DNA of 64,000 nt from contig NZ_JRKO01000011.1 of the NCBI RefSeq assembly GCF_000763885.1, forward strand, positions 43,221 to 107,220, written 5' to 3'. Positions 32,955 to 41,682 of the stretch are shown piece by piece (position 1 is the first letter of the stretch; each line of letters starts with the position of its first letter). A model generated the notes under the pieces. It made no database searches. It was not told the origin of the DNA and was given only the letters and a program-made list of their open reading frames with translations. Source of the DNA: Paracoccus versutus. GTDB taxonomy: Bacteria; Pseudomonadota; Alphaproteobacteria; Rhodobacterales; Rhodobacteraceae. Made by a program: the position numbers and the translations under genes.

Positions 32955-33165
32955 CGTGAACAGATCGGCCTTGTCAGCTTCGTCTCCTCGGGTCCGGGCG
33001 ACCCCGAACTCCTGACCCTGCGCGCCGCGGCTGGCCCAGGCGGACGTGGTGCTTTACGACGACCTCGCCTCGGGAAGGCCGGTGCGGGAGCAGGCCGGCC
33101 CGCAGGCCGAGCGCATCCCGGTCGGCAAGCGCGCCGGCCGCCCCTCGACCAGGACTCGGGCAGGC
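32955..33165 (+). pseudogene. Remnant of a cobA-type uroporphyrinogen-III methyltransferase gene
   Basis: In one frame 32955-33026 reads ...REQIGLVSFVSSGPGDPELLTLRA, the SAM-binding start of SUMT/CobA. After a frameshift at about 33027-33035 the next frame gives RLAQADVVLYDDLASG and AERIPVGKRAGRPS, which is the following part of the same domain. About 65 codons survive; the rest of the roughly 250-codon gene is gone and no start codon is evident. nirE at 4009 is an intact relative but differs in wording, so this is not a copy of it. Confidence 0.8.
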
Positions 33166-33187
33166 GAACCCGGCCTTTCCGCCAGGG

Positions 33188-33718
33188 CTATTTCGGCCAC
33201 CAGGCCACGAAATCGCCCGCCGCGACATTCGGCGGCGGGCCGCCGCCCCGGCGTTCCGTCGCCGCCTGCGCCTGCTGCGCCTGGGCCGCACCGTGGCGAT
33301 AGGTCGCATGCGACAGCTCCGGCCGCATCTCGGGGTCCGGCTGATCCTCGACGGCGCGAATCACGATGGTGCCCAGCTTCAGCGCACGCTGGAAGGATTC
33401 GTCATCGCCATAGATCGCGGTCAGGAAGCGGATCACCTTGGCCCGAAACACCGCGCGATCCTGCGGCCCGTCGGCATCCTCGGCCGCGGATGCGGCCGGG
33501 CCGCCGCCCTGCGCAGCCTGGGCCGATGCGGCCTGCCGCGAATGGTCGATGCCCTGGCGGCCAAGCTGCATGTCCTGCCCCACGCCGCCGGATTCCTCGA
33601 CCGCGGGCACCTCGGGCTGGGCGCGGGCAAGGGTGGGACCGACGATTTCGACCTCTCGCGCCGCCTGCGTGGCGGCGGGACCGGCCCGGCTTTGGATCTG
33701 GTGAACGGTTGGAATCAT
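33188..33718 (-). CDS. Conserved hypothetical protein (176 residues)
   Basis: No family recognised. The first 90 residues are Gln/Ala-rich and probably disordered. A folded part follows (FRAKVIRFLTAIYGDDESFQ and RALKLGTIVIRAVEDQPDPE), then a Gln/Ala- and Gly/Pro-rich tail ending GDFVAWWPK. The start at 33718 lacks a strong ribosome-binding site. It sits downstream of rlmH on the same strand, separated by 111 bases. Confidence 0.7.
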   Translation of the reverse strand: MIPTVHQIQSRAGPAATQAAREVEIVGPTLARAQPEVPAVEESGGVGQDMQLGRQGIDHSRQAASAQAAQGGGPAASAAEDADGPQDRAVFRAKVIRFLTAIYGDDESFQRALKLGTIVIRAVEDQPDPEMRPELSHATYRHGAAQAQQAQAATERRGGGPPPNVAAGDFVAWWPK

Positions 33719-33829
33719 GAGACACCCGAAGATACTGGTCTGGATATGCCCATCATAGCCGTTTCCCGGCGGATTTCACCCGCTCTTTGCCGGGTGTTTT
33801 CTTAAAATCCTAGCAATCTGAACGGCTTG

Positions 33830-34297
33830 TCATTCCCGGTGATAGGGGCTGCCGGCCAGGATGGTGGTGGCGCGATAGATCTGCTCGGCCAGCATGACGC
33901 GGACCAGCATATGCGGCCAGACCATGCGGCCGAAGCTGATCGCCAGGTCGGCCCGGTCGCGCAGGCTGGGGTCGATGCCATCGGCGCCGCCGATCACGAA
34001 GGCGATGTCGCGCGCCTGGTCGCGCCAGCCGGCGATGCGGGTGGAAAATTCGGGGGAACTCAGCATCTGGCCGCGCTCGTCCAGCACCACCAGGGCAGCA
34101 CCGTCGGGAATGGCCCTTGCCAGCAGCGCCGCCTCGGCCGCCATGCCGCCGCCGCGACGGTCGTCGACCTCGGCCAGGGTCACGGGGGGCAGGCCCAGAC
34201 CGCGGCCCGCCTTGGCGTGACGGTCCAGGTAATCGGCGATCAGCTTCGCCTCGGGGCCCTGCCGCAGCCGCCCGACCGCGGCAATGACCATGCGCAT
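33830..34297 (-). CDS. rlmH: 23S rRNA pseudouridine-1915 N3-methyltransferase RlmH
   Basis: A SPOUT-fold methyltransferase acting on the assembled 70S ribosome. 155 residues, the standard length. It shows LVVLDERGQMLSSPEFS, the knot motif FVIGGADGID and the C-terminal LVRVMLAEQIYRATTILAGSPYHRE, which is diagnostic. It follows rsfS after 3 bases, the usual ribosome-related pair. Confidence 0.97.
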   Translation of the reverse strand: MRMVIAAVGRLRQGPEAKLIADYLDRHAKAGRGLGLPPVTLAEVDDRRGGGMAAEAALLARAIPDGAALVVLDERGQMLSSPEFSTRIAGWRDQARDIAFVIGGADGIDPSLRDRADLAISFGRMVWPHMLVRVMLAEQIYRATTILAGSPYHRE

Positions 34298-34300
34298 GGA

Positions 34301-34756
34301 TCAGATCTGGTGCTTGCCGGCCTCGATGGCGGCGTGTTCGGCGCGCAGCCGCTCAAGCGTGGCCGAACGCAGGGCGTCGGCGGGCATCCACATCTTTTCC
34401 AGCTGATAGAACTCGCGGACCTCGGGGCGGAAGACATGGACGATCACGTCGTCGGTGTCGATCAGCACCCAATCGCCGGTCTCCTTGCCCTCGATCCGGG
34501 CCGAGCGGCCGGTCTGCTCCTTCAGGCGCTCGACCAGCTTTTCGGCGATCGAGGCCACCTGCCGCGCGTTCCGGCCCGAGGCGATCACCATGTGATCGGC
34601 CATGGCCGAGCGGCCGCGCAGGTCGATGGTCACGACATCCTCGGCCTTGTCGTCGTCAAGAGAGGCAAGAATGCGGTCCAGTAGCTGATCGCTCGTCAGC
34701 CCGGATTCCGCGGTGGTCGCAGCCGGCGCAGCGGCCGGCGAGACGGTATTGGACAG
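34301..34756 (-). CDS. rsfS: Ribosomal silencing factor RsfS
   Basis: RsfS binds ribosomal protein L14 and blocks subunit joining in starvation. The conserved domain (LLDRILASLDDDKAEDVV ... FYQLEKMWMPA) extends well upstream of the first usual start codon (GTG at 34633), so that start would cut off family residues. Reading upstream in frame gives a CTG at 34756 with a perfect GGAGG 7 bases away, then a TGA at 34760-34762 and an ATG at 34774. A CTG start (151 residues) is therefore proposed. The gene is certain; the start is not. Confidence 0.85.
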   Translation of the reverse strand: MSNTVSPAAAPAATTAESGLTSDQLLDRILASLDDDKAEDVVTIDLRGRSAMADHMVIASGRNARQVASIAEKLVERLKEQTGRSARIEGKETGDWVLIDTDDVIVHVFRPEVREFYQLEKMWMPADALRSATLERLRAEHAAIEAGKHQI

Positions 34757-34831
34757 GGTTCATCCTCCGGTCATCACGCCGATCTCCCCCGGCGCCGGGG
34801 CCTTACCAATGTAGCACGGAATCGCGCCCGC

Positions 34832-35065
34832 TCAATGCAGGCGCAGCGGATTTCTGGACGCATCCGCCGGCGGGCAGGCCGAAACCGGCAGATTTCCCCA
34901 GGGATCGGCGCATCTGACCTGCCCCGCGCCCCAGGCCAGGTGCAGGCTTTCGGCACCCGCCGCCGCCCGCGCCTGCTTCAGCGGCGTGTCCGCCCAATGC
35001 ACCGCCAACGCGAAAACGGCCACGCAGATCAGCGGGATCGCCCGCAGGATGATGCGAATCAGCAT
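34832..35065 (-). CDS. Small exported or membrane-anchored hypothetical protein (77 residues)
   Basis: It begins MLIRIILRAIPLICVAVFAL, a hydrophobic signal or anchor, followed by a short periplasmic part with two Cys (VRCADPWGN, VSACPPAD) that could form a disulfide. AAGGGGACC lies upstream of the ATG. No family recognised. It is upstream of rsfS on the same strand. Confidence 0.65.
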   Translation of the reverse strand: MLIRIILRAIPLICVAVFALAVHWADTPLKQARAAAGAESLHLAWGAGQVRCADPWGNLPVSACPPADASRNPLRLH

Positions 35066-35363
35066 GATCGGTCCCCTTTCCCGTGTCTTTCGGCGCCAAG
35101 ATAGGGACCATTTCCCAACTTGGAATTAACAGGGCCGTGTGGCGATATTGAATATGACGTGAAATCGCCCTATTAATGCCCCTATGCGAGGATTCGTCTA
35201 TTTCGACATTCACGACCGCGCCCGCCTGCCCGGCCGGTTCTACGGCGAAAGCCTGTCCGTCACCGCCCGACTTTGACGGGAGCGGGCGCTTGCGCGCGCC
35301 CTGCCGCAGGCTGCGGCACCCCCTCCGCCCTTTCCCAGCTAGTCTTCCAGAAAAGAGACAGCC
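35066..35363 (+). promoter_or_regulatory. Leader/promoter region upstream of leuC
   Basis: 298 bases with no convincing gene. An AT-richer stretch at 35112-35176 is a likely promoter zone for leuC. A 30-codon frame at 35184-35276 has no ribosome-binding site and no leucine run, so it does not look like a leu attenuator peptide. A hairpin TGCCGCA-GGC-TGCGGCA follows at about 35309-35325 in the leader. Confidence 0.35.
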
Positions 35364-36800
35364 ATGACCGGCAACACGAACGCGGGCGCGCCCCGCACCC
35401 TCTACGACAAGATCTTCGACGCCCATGTGGTCGAGCGTTCCGAGGACGGCACCTGCATCCTCTATATCGACCGGCACCTGGTGCATGAGGTGACCTCGCC
35501 CCAGGCCTTCGAAGGGCTGCGCATGGCCGGGCGCAAGGTGCGCCGCCCCGACCAGACCATCGCCGTGCCGGACCACAACGTGCCCACGACGCCCGACCGC
35601 GTGGACGGGATCGAGAACCCCGAGGGCCGCATCCAGGTCGCCGAGCTGGACAAGAACGCGCGCGAATTCGGGCTGAACTATTACCCGATGAACGACATCC
35701 GCCAGGGCATCGTGCATATCGTCGGCCCCGAGCAGGGCTGGACCCTGCCCGGCATGACCGTGGTCTGCGGCGACAGCCACACCGCGACGCATGGCGCCTT
35801 CGGCGCGCTGGCGCATGGCATCGGCACCTCGGAGGTCGAGCATGTGCTGGCCACCCAGACGCTGATCCAGAAGAAATCCAAGAACATGAAGGTGGAGATC
35901 ACCGGCAAGCTGCGTCCCGGCGTGACCGCCAAGGACATCACCCTGTCGGTGATCGGCGCCACCGGCACCGCCGGCGGCACCGGCTATGTCATCGAATATT
36001 GCGGCGAGGCGATCCGCGACCTGTCGATGGAAGGCCGCATGACCGTCTGCAACATGGCGATCGAGGGCGGCGCACGCGCCGGGCTGATCGCGCCGGACGA
36101 AAAGACCTTCGAATATGTCAAGGGCCGCCCGCACGCCCCGAAGGGCGCCGCATGGGAGGCCGCCGTCGCCTGGTGGAAGACGCTGTTCTCGGACGAGGGC
36201 GCGCATTGGGACAAGGTCGTCACCATCCGCGGCGAGGACATCGCCCCGGTCGTGACCTGGGGCACCTCGCCCGAGGACGTGCTGCCGATCACCGGCAAGG
36301 TGCCCGCGCCCGAGGATTTCGAGGGCGGCAAGGTCGAGGCCGCGCGCCGCAGCCTGGACTACATGGGCCTGAAGCCGGGCACGCCGCTGAACGAGATCAG
36401 CATCGACGCGGTCTTCATCGGCTCCTGCACCAATGGCCGGATCGAGGATCTGCGCGCCGCCGCCGGCATCCTGAAAGGCCACAGGCTGGCGCCGGGCGTG
36501 CGCGGCATGGTGGTGCCGGGCTCGGGCCTGGTGCGCATGCAGGCCGAGGAAGAGGGGCTGGACAAGATCTTCATCGACGCCGGCTTCGAATGGCGCCTGG
36601 CCGGCTGCTCGATGTGCCTGGGCATGAACCCCGACCAGCTGGCGCCGGGCGAGCGCTGCGCCGCGACCTCGAACCGCAACTTCGAGGGCCGCATGGGCCG
36701 GGGCGGCCGCACCCACCTGATGTCGCCGGTGATGGCGGCGGCGGCCGGGATCAGGGGCCACCTGACCGACGTGCGCGAACTGCTGGCGGAAACCGTCTGA
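35364..36800 (+). CDS. leuC: 3-isopropylmalate dehydratase large subunit
   Basis: LeuC with LeuD isomerises 2- to 3-isopropylmalate in leucine synthesis, using a 4Fe-4S cluster. 478 residues. Aconitase-family motifs are clear: [17 protein letters not shown], Cys355 in [15 protein letters not shown], and the cluster pair Cys415/Cys418 in [22 protein letters not shown] precedes the ATG. leuD lies 690 bases on, past an opposite-strand membrane protein gene. Confidence 0.98.
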   Translation: MTGNTNAGAPRTLYDKIFDAHVVERSEDGTCILYIDRHLVHEVTSPQAFEGLRMAGRKVRRPDQTIAVPDHNVPTTPDRVDGIENPEGRIQVAELDKNAREFGLNYYPMNDIRQGIVHIVGPEQGWTLPGMTVVCGDSHTATHGAFGALAHGIGTSEVEHVLATQTLIQKKSKNMKVEITGKLRPGVTAKDITLSVIGATGTAGGTGYVIEYCGEAIRDLSMEGRMTVCNMAIEGGARAGLIAPDEKTFEYVKGRPHAPKGAAWEAAVAWWKTLFSDEGAHWDKVVTIRGEDIAPVVTWGTSPEDVLPITGKVPAPEDFEGGKVEAARRSLDYMGLKPGTPLNEISIDAVFIGSCTNGRIEDLRAAAGILKGHRLAPGVRGMVVPGSGLVRMQAEEEGLDKIFIDAGFEWRLAGCSMCLGMNPDQLAPGERCAATSNRNFEGRMGRGGRTHLMSPVMAAAAGIRGHLTDVRELLAETV

Positions 36801-36819
36801 TGGCGGGCGGCGCGGGGCC

Positions 36820-37419
36820 TTACCGGCCCCGCCGCAGCAGCATCAAGGCGTTGATCGCAATCAGCCAGAGCCCGGCGTTCTCGAACCAGAAGTTGTATTT
36901 GATGTTCGCGAAATCGGCGCTGATGAGCCTGTCCACATGATGAAAGCCCACCGCGCGCACCAGCACGAAGCCGCACAGCACGGCCAGCCCCAGCAGGGCC
37001 GGGCCGTTGCGGCGCATGTGCCCGCGCAGGGCATTCGTCGTCCAGGCCAGCGCGAGTGCCACGCCCAGCACCAGCCCGGCGATGAAGGCCAGCTGCACCA
37101 TATGGCGGTCGTCGTACCAGCCCTGCGCCCGCGCCATGCAGCGTCCGGTGGCGGTCAGCGCGGTCTGCAGGTCCAGCTGCTTGTTCACCCCCAGGAAGGC
37201 CATCAGCCCGGCGATCGTCAGCCACAGCCCGCGCGCCGCGCCGGCCGGACGGCGGCGCAGCACCATGACGGCCAGCACGAAGCACAGGAAGTAAGAGAGT
37301 ACCGTCAGCCAGCCGGTGATCTCGGGGTCTCCGATCTGCGGCCTCCAGTCGCGCGCAATGCAGGCGCGCAGGGCCGCAAGGCTGGAAAACCCGAAAAACA
37401 TCAGCGAAGCCCTTTCCAT
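36820..37419 (-). CDS. Hypothetical membrane protein between leuC and leuD
   Basis: 199 residues with about five hydrophobic segments ([83 protein letters not shown]). No family recognised. Genes at this site are sometimes labelled isopropylmalate isomerase only because of position; nothing in this sequence supports that. It runs opposite to leuC and leuD. The first usable ATG is at 37419. Confidence 0.8.
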   Translation of the reverse strand: MERASLMFFGFSSLAALRACIARDWRPQIGDPEITGWLTVLSYFLCFVLAVMVLRRRPAGAARGLWLTIAGLMAFLGVNKQLDLQTALTATGRCMARAQGWYDDRHMVQLAFIAGLVLGVALALAWTTNALRGHMRRNGPALLGLAVLCGFVLVRAVGFHHVDRLISADFANIKYNFWFENAGLWLIAINALMLLRRGR

Positions 37420-37490
37420 GGCGCAAGGCGCCGGACGGGTCTCGGTTAACGGGCCGCTGCGGCCCAAGTCAATTCTGCGAGGATCACGAC

Positions 37491-38096
37491 ATGGACAAGT
37501 TCACCACCCTGACCGGAATCGCGGCACCCATGCCGCTGGTCAATATCGACACCGACATGATCATCCCGAAACAGTTCCTGAAGACGATCCACCGCTCGGG
37601 TCTGGGCAAGAACCTGTTCGACGAGATGCGCTATGACGCCCAGGGCCACGAGATCCCGGATTTCGTGCTGAACCAGCCGGCCTGGCGCGACAGCCAGATC
37701 ATCGTCGCCGGCGACAACTTCGGCTGCGGCAGCTCGCGCGAACACGCGCCCTGGGCGCTGCTGGATTTCGGCATCCGCTGCGTGATCTCGACCAGCTTCG
37801 CCGACATCTTCTACAACAACTGCTTCAAGAACGGCATCCTGCCCATCGTCATGCCGCCAGAGGTGGTGGACGTGCTGATGGAGGACGCCAAGAAGGGCGC
37901 CAACGCCCGCATGACCGTGGATCTGGAAAACATGACCGTGACCACCTCGGACGGGCAGAGCTTCCCCTTCGAGCTGGACCCGTTCCGCCGCCACTGCCTG
38001 CTGAACGGGCTGGACGACATCGGCCTGACCATGGAAAAGGCCCCCGCCATCGACGCCTACGAGGCGCAGATGGCCCAGAGCCGGCCTTGGGTGTAA
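37491..38096 (+). CDS. leuD: 3-isopropylmalate dehydratase small subunit
   Basis: 201 residues of the aconitase swivel domain. [17 protein letters not shown] and [17 protein letters not shown] (substrate-binding loop) are diagnostic. It pairs with LeuC. GAGGATCACGAC precedes the ATG. Its last bases overlap the start of the endonuclease-like gene. Confidence 0.98.
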   Translation: MDKFTTLTGIAAPMPLVNIDTDMIIPKQFLKTIHRSGLGKNLFDEMRYDAQGHEIPDFVLNQPAWRDSQIIVAGDNFGCGSSREHAPWALLDFGIRCVISTSFADIFYNNCFKNGILPIVMPPEVVDVLMEDAKKGANARMTVDLENMTVTTSDGQSFPFELDPFRRHCLLNGLDDIGLTMEKAPAIDAYEAQMAQSRPWV

Positions 38097-39139
38097 GCCC
38101 ACTGGCCGGGGCGGCCCTGCTTGCCGCCCTTGGCCTGGCCGCCCAGGCCGATCCGCTGCGGATCGCGACCTTCAGCCCCGACCTGTCGCGCGACGGGCCG
38201 GGGCTTTTGTTGCGCGACCTCGGCCGCAAGGATGCGCAGATCGACACCGTGGTGCAGGTGTTGGCGGAAACCCGGCCCGACATCCTGCTGCTGACGCATT
38301 TCGACTGGGATTACGAAGACAGCGCGCTGGACGCCTTTGCCGCCAGGCTGGCGCAGGCCGGGCTGGACTATCCGCACCGCTTCGCCGCCCGGCCGAATTC
38401 CGGCATGGCGACCGGGCTCGACCTGAACGCCGACGGGCGGCTGGGCACGGCCGACGATGCGCAGGGCTTCGGCACCTTCTCGGGGCAGGGCGGCATGGCG
38501 ATCCTGTCGCGCCATCCCATCGGTCCGGTCAAGGATTACACGGATTTCCTGTGGCGCGACCTGCCCGACAACCTGATGCCGCCGCTGCCCGAGGAGGTGG
38601 CGGCCATCCGCCGCCTGTCCTCGACCGCGCATTGGGATGCGGTGGTCACGGTCGCGGGCCGGCCGCTGCACCTCTTGGCCATGTCCGCGACGCCGCCGGT
38701 CTTCGACGGGCCCGAGGATCTGAACGGGCGACGCAACCATGACGAGCTGGCGTTCTGGCTGCATCACCTGCCCGACGGCCCCTTCGTTCTGGCCGGGAAC
38801 CTGAACCTCGACCCCCTGGACAGCGAAGGCCGGCCCGAGGCGCTGGCCCGGATCATGGCCCATGTCACCGACCCCCTGCCCCGCAGCGCGGGCGGCGCGG
38901 CGGCCAAGGGCGGGGTGAACGACGGCCACCGGGGCGATCCGGCGCTGGATACCGGCGACTGGCCGGACGACAAGCCGCCAGGCAACCTGCGCGTCGATTA
39001 CGTCCTGCCGGCAAGGCCGCTCAAGGTGCTGGACTCGGGCGTGTTCTGGCCGGCCGAGGGACCGCTGGCCAAGGCCGCGCTGGCCGCTTCCGCGCACCGG
39101 CTGGTCTGGGTCGACCTGGACTGGCCGCCGGCACCCTGA
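38087..39139 (+). CDS. Secreted endonuclease/exonuclease/phosphatase family protein
   Basis: 350 residues with an N-terminal signal ([16 protein letters not shown]) and an EEP fold: [79 protein letters not shown] and a final Ser-Ala-His ([11 protein letters not shown]). Some catalytic positions are altered (for example LTHFD where the family has LxEVD), so activity is uncertain. The likely start is TTG at 38087, inside leuD, as no ATG lies before the signal peptide. Confidence 0.8.
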   Translation: MGVSPLAGAALLAALGLAAQADPLRIATFSPDLSRDGPGLLLRDLGRKDAQIDTVVQVLAETRPDILLLTHFDWDYEDSALDAFAARLAQAGLDYPHRFAARPNSGMATGLDLNADGRLGTADDAQGFGTFSGQGGMAILSRHPIGPVKDYTDFLWRDLPDNLMPPLPEEVAAIRRLSSTAHWDAVVTVAGRPLHLLAMSATPPVFDGPEDLNGRRNHDELAFWLHHLPDGPFVLAGNLNLDPLDSEGRPEALARIMAHVTDPLPRSAGGAAAKGGVNDGHRGDPALDTGDWPDDKPPGNLRVDYVLPARPLKVLDSGVFWPAEGPLAKAALAASAHRLVWVDLDWPPAP

Positions 39140-39181
39140 TTCGGACAAGCCCCTTCCGCCCGTCCCCGCGCGATGCCCCGG

Positions 39182-39210
39182 CATCTTCTCCGTTGTCCAA
39201 ATACCCATGC
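39182..39210 (-). repeat. Single copy of the dispersed GGGTATTT repeat (reverse orientation)
   Basis: CATCTTCTCCGTTGTCCAAA followed by TACCCATGC is the reverse complement of the unit at 27780. It lies 42 bases after the preceding gene. Confidence 0.85.
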
Positions 39211-39314
39211 GACGGCGCCGCCTGCCGGCCCGTCGCCCGGCCTTCGACCCCGCCCGCAGCGGCCGCCCGATTCCGCTTGCCGCCGCCGCGGCATCGCAGG
39301 TAACATGCGCGTGT

Positions 39315-39490
39315 ATCGGTGCCCCTTTCCGGGGCCAAAAGGGAATGCGGTGCGGTCCTCGGCGTCTCGGGGGCCAAATCCGCAGCCGCCCCCGCGACTG
39401 TAGGCGGAGAGCGGACGTCCATCGCGCCACTGGCCATCCGGCCGGGAAGGCGGGCGTCTGCCGTGACCCGCAAGCCAGGAGACCTGCCGA
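39315..39490 (+). ncRNA. Cobalamin (AdoCbl) riboswitch upstream of cbtB-cbtA
   Basis: Elements of the B12 riboswitch are present in order: GGTGCCCC near 39319, a conserved core including GGGAATGCGGTGC, CCGCAGCCGCCCCCGCGACT, GCCACTGG near 39429, GGCCGGGAAGG, and the B12 box AAGCCAGGAGACCTGCC ending near 39487. The cbtB ATG follows 53 bases after the box, so binding of cobalamin would shut off cobalt uptake. Confidence 0.93.
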
Positions 39491-39542
39491 TGCATGGAAC
39501 CGCAATGTCGTCGGGTTGGACGACCAAAGGAAAGGGTCGCAG

Positions 39543-39719
39543 ATGACCGCAAAACCCATGACCGCCGCCGGCGCCAGCCGCGCCTCGGTCCTGTTTCCCG
39601 CCATCGCCGCCTTCGCGATCGGCTTCGGGCTGATCTTCATGTCCGGGCTGGTGCAGGCCGAGACCCTGCATGACGCCGCCCATGACGTGCGTCACGCGAC
39701 CGGCTTCCCCTGCCACTGA
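39543..39719 (+). CDS. cbtB: Cobalt transporter subunit CbtB
   Basis: 58 residues: one membrane helix (SVLFPAIAAFAIGFGLIFMSGL) and the conserved C-terminal His motif HDAAHDVRHATGFPCH, which is thought to bind cobalt. CbtAB are B12-riboswitch-controlled predicted cobalt importers. AAAGGGTCGCAG precedes the ATG. cbtA starts one base after the stop. Confidence 0.93.
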   Translation: MTAKPMTAAGASRASVLFPAIAAFAIGFGLIFMSGLVQAETLHDAAHDVRHATGFPCH

Positions 39720-39720
39720 C

Positions 39721-40419
39721 ATGTTCTCACGCATTCTGACCAGCGGGTTGATCGCTGGCGCTGCAACGGGGCTGATTGCCGCCCTGTTGCAGCTTTGGTT
39801 CGTGCAGCCCGTGCTGCTGCATGCCGAACTGTATGAATCCGGCCAACTGGCGCATTTCGGGGCCGAGGCCGTCAGCGCGCACCAGGACTTGGGGCCCTTC
39901 GAATGGACCCGCAACATGCTTTCGGTCCTGTTCACCATGATGGTCTATGCCGGCTACGGGCTGATGCTGGTGGCGCTGATGGCGCTGTCCGAGGCGCAGG
40001 GCAACGCGGTCACGGCGCGGCAGGGGCTGCTTTGGGGTCTGGCCGGCTACCTGACCATGCAGCTTGCCCCCGCCTTCGGCCTGGCGCCGGAAGTGCCGGG
40101 CGTCGCCGCCGCCGATGTGCAGCTGCGCGCGATCTGGTGGCTGGGCACCGCCGCCGCCACCGGGCTGGCGCTGTGGCTGGTCGCCTTTGGCAAGGGCTGG
40201 GCGGCCTGGGGCGTGGCCATCGTGCTGATCCTGGCGCCGCATGTGATCGGCGCGCCGCAGCCCGACAGCTATGCCGGCCCGGTCCCGCCCGAGCTTTCGG
40301 CGGAATTCGCCGGGCGCGCCCTGGGTGCCGGCGCCATGGCCTGGGCGCTGCTCGGCCTGCTGGCCGGCTGGTTCTGGCAGCGCGAAAGCCAGCGCGCGCC
40401 GGTGCCGCAAGCCGCCTGA
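39721..40419 (+). CDS. cbtA: Cobalt transporter subunit CbtA
   Basis: 232 residues with about five membrane segments, starting FSRILTSGLIAGAATGLIAA and carrying the family's QLAPAFGLAPEVPG and WWLGTAAATGLALWL segments. It is the channel component paired with CbtB. The start at 39721 is preferred over an in-frame ATG at 39670 inside cbtB. It lies in the riboswitch-controlled unit with the His-rich gene and bluB. Confidence 0.92.
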   Translation: MFSRILTSGLIAGAATGLIAALLQLWFVQPVLLHAELYESGQLAHFGAEAVSAHQDLGPFEWTRNMLSVLFTMMVYAGYGLMLVALMALSEAQGNAVTARQGLLWGLAGYLTMQLAPAFGLAPEVPGVAAADVQLRAIWWLGTAAATGLALWLVAFGKGWAAWGVAIVLILAPHVIGAPQPDSYAGPVPPELSAEFAGRALGAGAMAWALLGLLAGWFWQRESQRAPVPQAA

Positions 40420-40438
40420 TCCGGGCCGCAACCGTTTC

Positions 40439-40470
40439 GGCCGGGCGTGCCTGTCGCGCCCGGCCCTTTC
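40439..40470 (+). terminator. GC hairpin between cbtA and the His-rich gene
   Basis: GGCCGGGCG, loop TGCCTGTCG, CGCCCGGCC then CTTTC forms a 9-bp stem. It ends 24 bases before the next ATG. It could be a weak terminator that lowers expression of the downstream genes, or a stabiliser. Confidence 0.45.
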
Positions 40471-40489
40471 ATGAAAGCGGGGAAAAGAC

Positions 40490-41026
40490 ATGGATCGCTC
40501 GATCCCGATGCTGCTGATCGGCCTGATCTTCGGCGGCGGCATGGGCTTCGTCATCGCCGCCGCCAACGGCATCACGCTGGACGGCCACGACCACGGCGCG
40601 CATGGCCACGGCACCCAGGCCGCGGCGCATGACCACGGCGCGCCCATCGACCTGCCCGCGGGCAGCGCCACCGCCTCGGCCCGGCTGGAGCCCGACAGCA
40701 CCGCCGGCTGGAACCTGTTCGTCGAGACCGAGGGCTTCTGCTTCGCCCCCGAACATGCCGGGCTGGCCGATCGCCGCGGCGAGGGGCATGCGCATCTTTA
40801 CCTGAACGGCGCCAAGATCGCCCGGCTCTACGGCCCGGCCCATCACCTCGACATGCTCGCCGCCGGCGACCGGCTGCGGGTCGAGCTGAACTCGAACGAC
40901 CACCGCCCGCTGACCGTGGCGGGCCGGCCGCTCGCCGTGGAACTGACCGTGCCCGACCGCCCTGTCGGCATCCGCGCCGGGGCCGAGGGCCTGCCCGACA
41001 GCGCCATTTGCGCCACGCCCCGATGA
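40490..41026 (+). CDS. Membrane-anchored His-rich periplasmic protein of the cobalt-uptake unit
   Basis: 178 residues. An N-terminal helix (IPMLLIGLIFGGGMGFVIAA) anchors it. A His-rich linker follows (HDHGAHGHGTQAAAHDHG, seven His), typical of metal binding. The C-terminal beta-rich domain has further conserved-looking His (GEGHAHLYLNGAKIARLYG, PAHHLDML, NSNDHRPLTVAG) and one Cys. No named family was recognised. Its position between cbtA and bluB under a cobalamin riboswitch suggests a periplasmic cobalt-binding partner of CbtAB, which is inference. Confidence 0.85.
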   Translation: MDRSIPMLLIGLIFGGGMGFVIAAANGITLDGHDHGAHGHGTQAAAHDHGAPIDLPAGSATASARLEPDSTAGWNLFVETEGFCFAPEHAGLADRRGEGHAHLYLNGAKIARLYGPAHHLDMLAAGDRLRVELNSNDHRPLTVAGRPLAVELTVPDRPVGIRAGAEGLPDSAICATPR

Positions 41027-41649
41027 TGCGGTTCGGCCACGAGGACCAGGCGGCGCTGGACCGCATCCTGCGCTGGCGCCGCGACGTGCGGCATTTCCGC
41101 GACGACCCGATCCCCGAGCCGCTGCTAGAGGAATTGCGCGCGGCGATGGAACTGGCGCCCTCGGTCGGCAATGCCCGGCCCTGGCGGGTGATCCGGGTCG
41201 AAAGCCCCGATCTGCGCGCCGCGATCCGCGCCGATTTCCTGCGCTGCAATGCCCGGGCCGCCGCCCGCTACCAGGGCCGGCAGCGGCAGGAATACGATGC
41301 GCTGAAGCTCGCCGGGCTGGACCGCGCGCCGGTCTGGCTGGCCGTCTTTACCGAGATCGACCCGTCCGAGGGCCACGGCCTTGGCCGCGCCACCATGCCG
41401 CAGACCCTGCGGCAATCGACGGCGATGGCGATCCATGCGCTGTGGCTGGCGGCACGGGTGCGCAACCTGGGGCTTGGCATGGTCTCGATCCTCGACCCCG
41501 CGCGGATCGGCCCGCTGCTGGCGGTTCCCGAAAGCTGGGAGTTCTCGGCGCTGCTCTGCCTCGGCTGGCCCGAGTTCACCGACGACACGCCGCTGCTGCA
41601 CCGCACCGGCTGGCAGGAAAACACCGCCTCCGGCTGGCAACGGCGCTGA
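41023..41649 (+). CDS. bluB: 5,6-dimethylbenzimidazole synthase BluB
   Basis: BluB cleaves reduced FMN with oxygen to give 5,6-dimethylbenzimidazole, the lower ligand of cobalamin. 208 residues of the nitroreductase-like BluB family: ILRWRRDVRHFRDDPIP, AMELAPSVGNARPWRVIRV, QSTAMAIHALWLAARVRNLGLG and VPESWEFSALLCLGWPEF. The start ATGATG overlaps the previous stop. It needs oxygen, in keeping with the aerobic (Cob) corrin route found nearby. Confidence 0.94.
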   Translation: MMRFGHEDQAALDRILRWRRDVRHFRDDPIPEPLLEELRAAMELAPSVGNARPWRVIRVESPDLRAAIRADFLRCNARAAARYQGRQRQEYDALKLAGLDRAPVWLAVFTEIDPSEGHGLGRATMPQTLRQSTAMAIHALWLAARVRNLGLGMVSILDPARIGPLLAVPESWEFSALLCLGWPEFTDDTPLLHRTGWQENTASGWQRR

Positions 41650-41651
41650 AA

Positions 41652-41675
41652 GGCCCCGCCGCATCCGGCGGGGCC
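41652..41675. terminator. Perfect hairpin between convergent bluB and DUF2125 genes
   Basis: GGCCCCGCCG, loop CATC, CGGCGGGGCC forms a perfect 10-bp stem 3 bases after the bluB stop and 8 before the opposite gene's stop. It lacks a T-run but probably ends both transcripts. Confidence 0.65.
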
Positions 41676-41682
41676 GCTTGGT

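Larger units (their letters stand above)
32156..33187. other. 1-kb gene-free island of degenerate repeats and remnants
   Basis: No credible gene lies here; short reading frames are low-complexity translations of repeats. It holds a 32-bp tandem repeat (32312-32375), many degenerate copies of a short CCTTTC/GGCC/GGTCAGGC-like unit on both sides (about 32270-32460 and 32629-32860), a MITE-like insertion, and a cobA remnant. The composition differs from the flanking genes by strand bias toward C and T. Confidence 0.75.

Noticed and set aside
35184..35276. 30-codon frame upstream of leuC as a leu leader peptide
   Set aside because: It has no ribosome-binding site and no run of leucine codons, and no terminator/antiterminator pair is clear.
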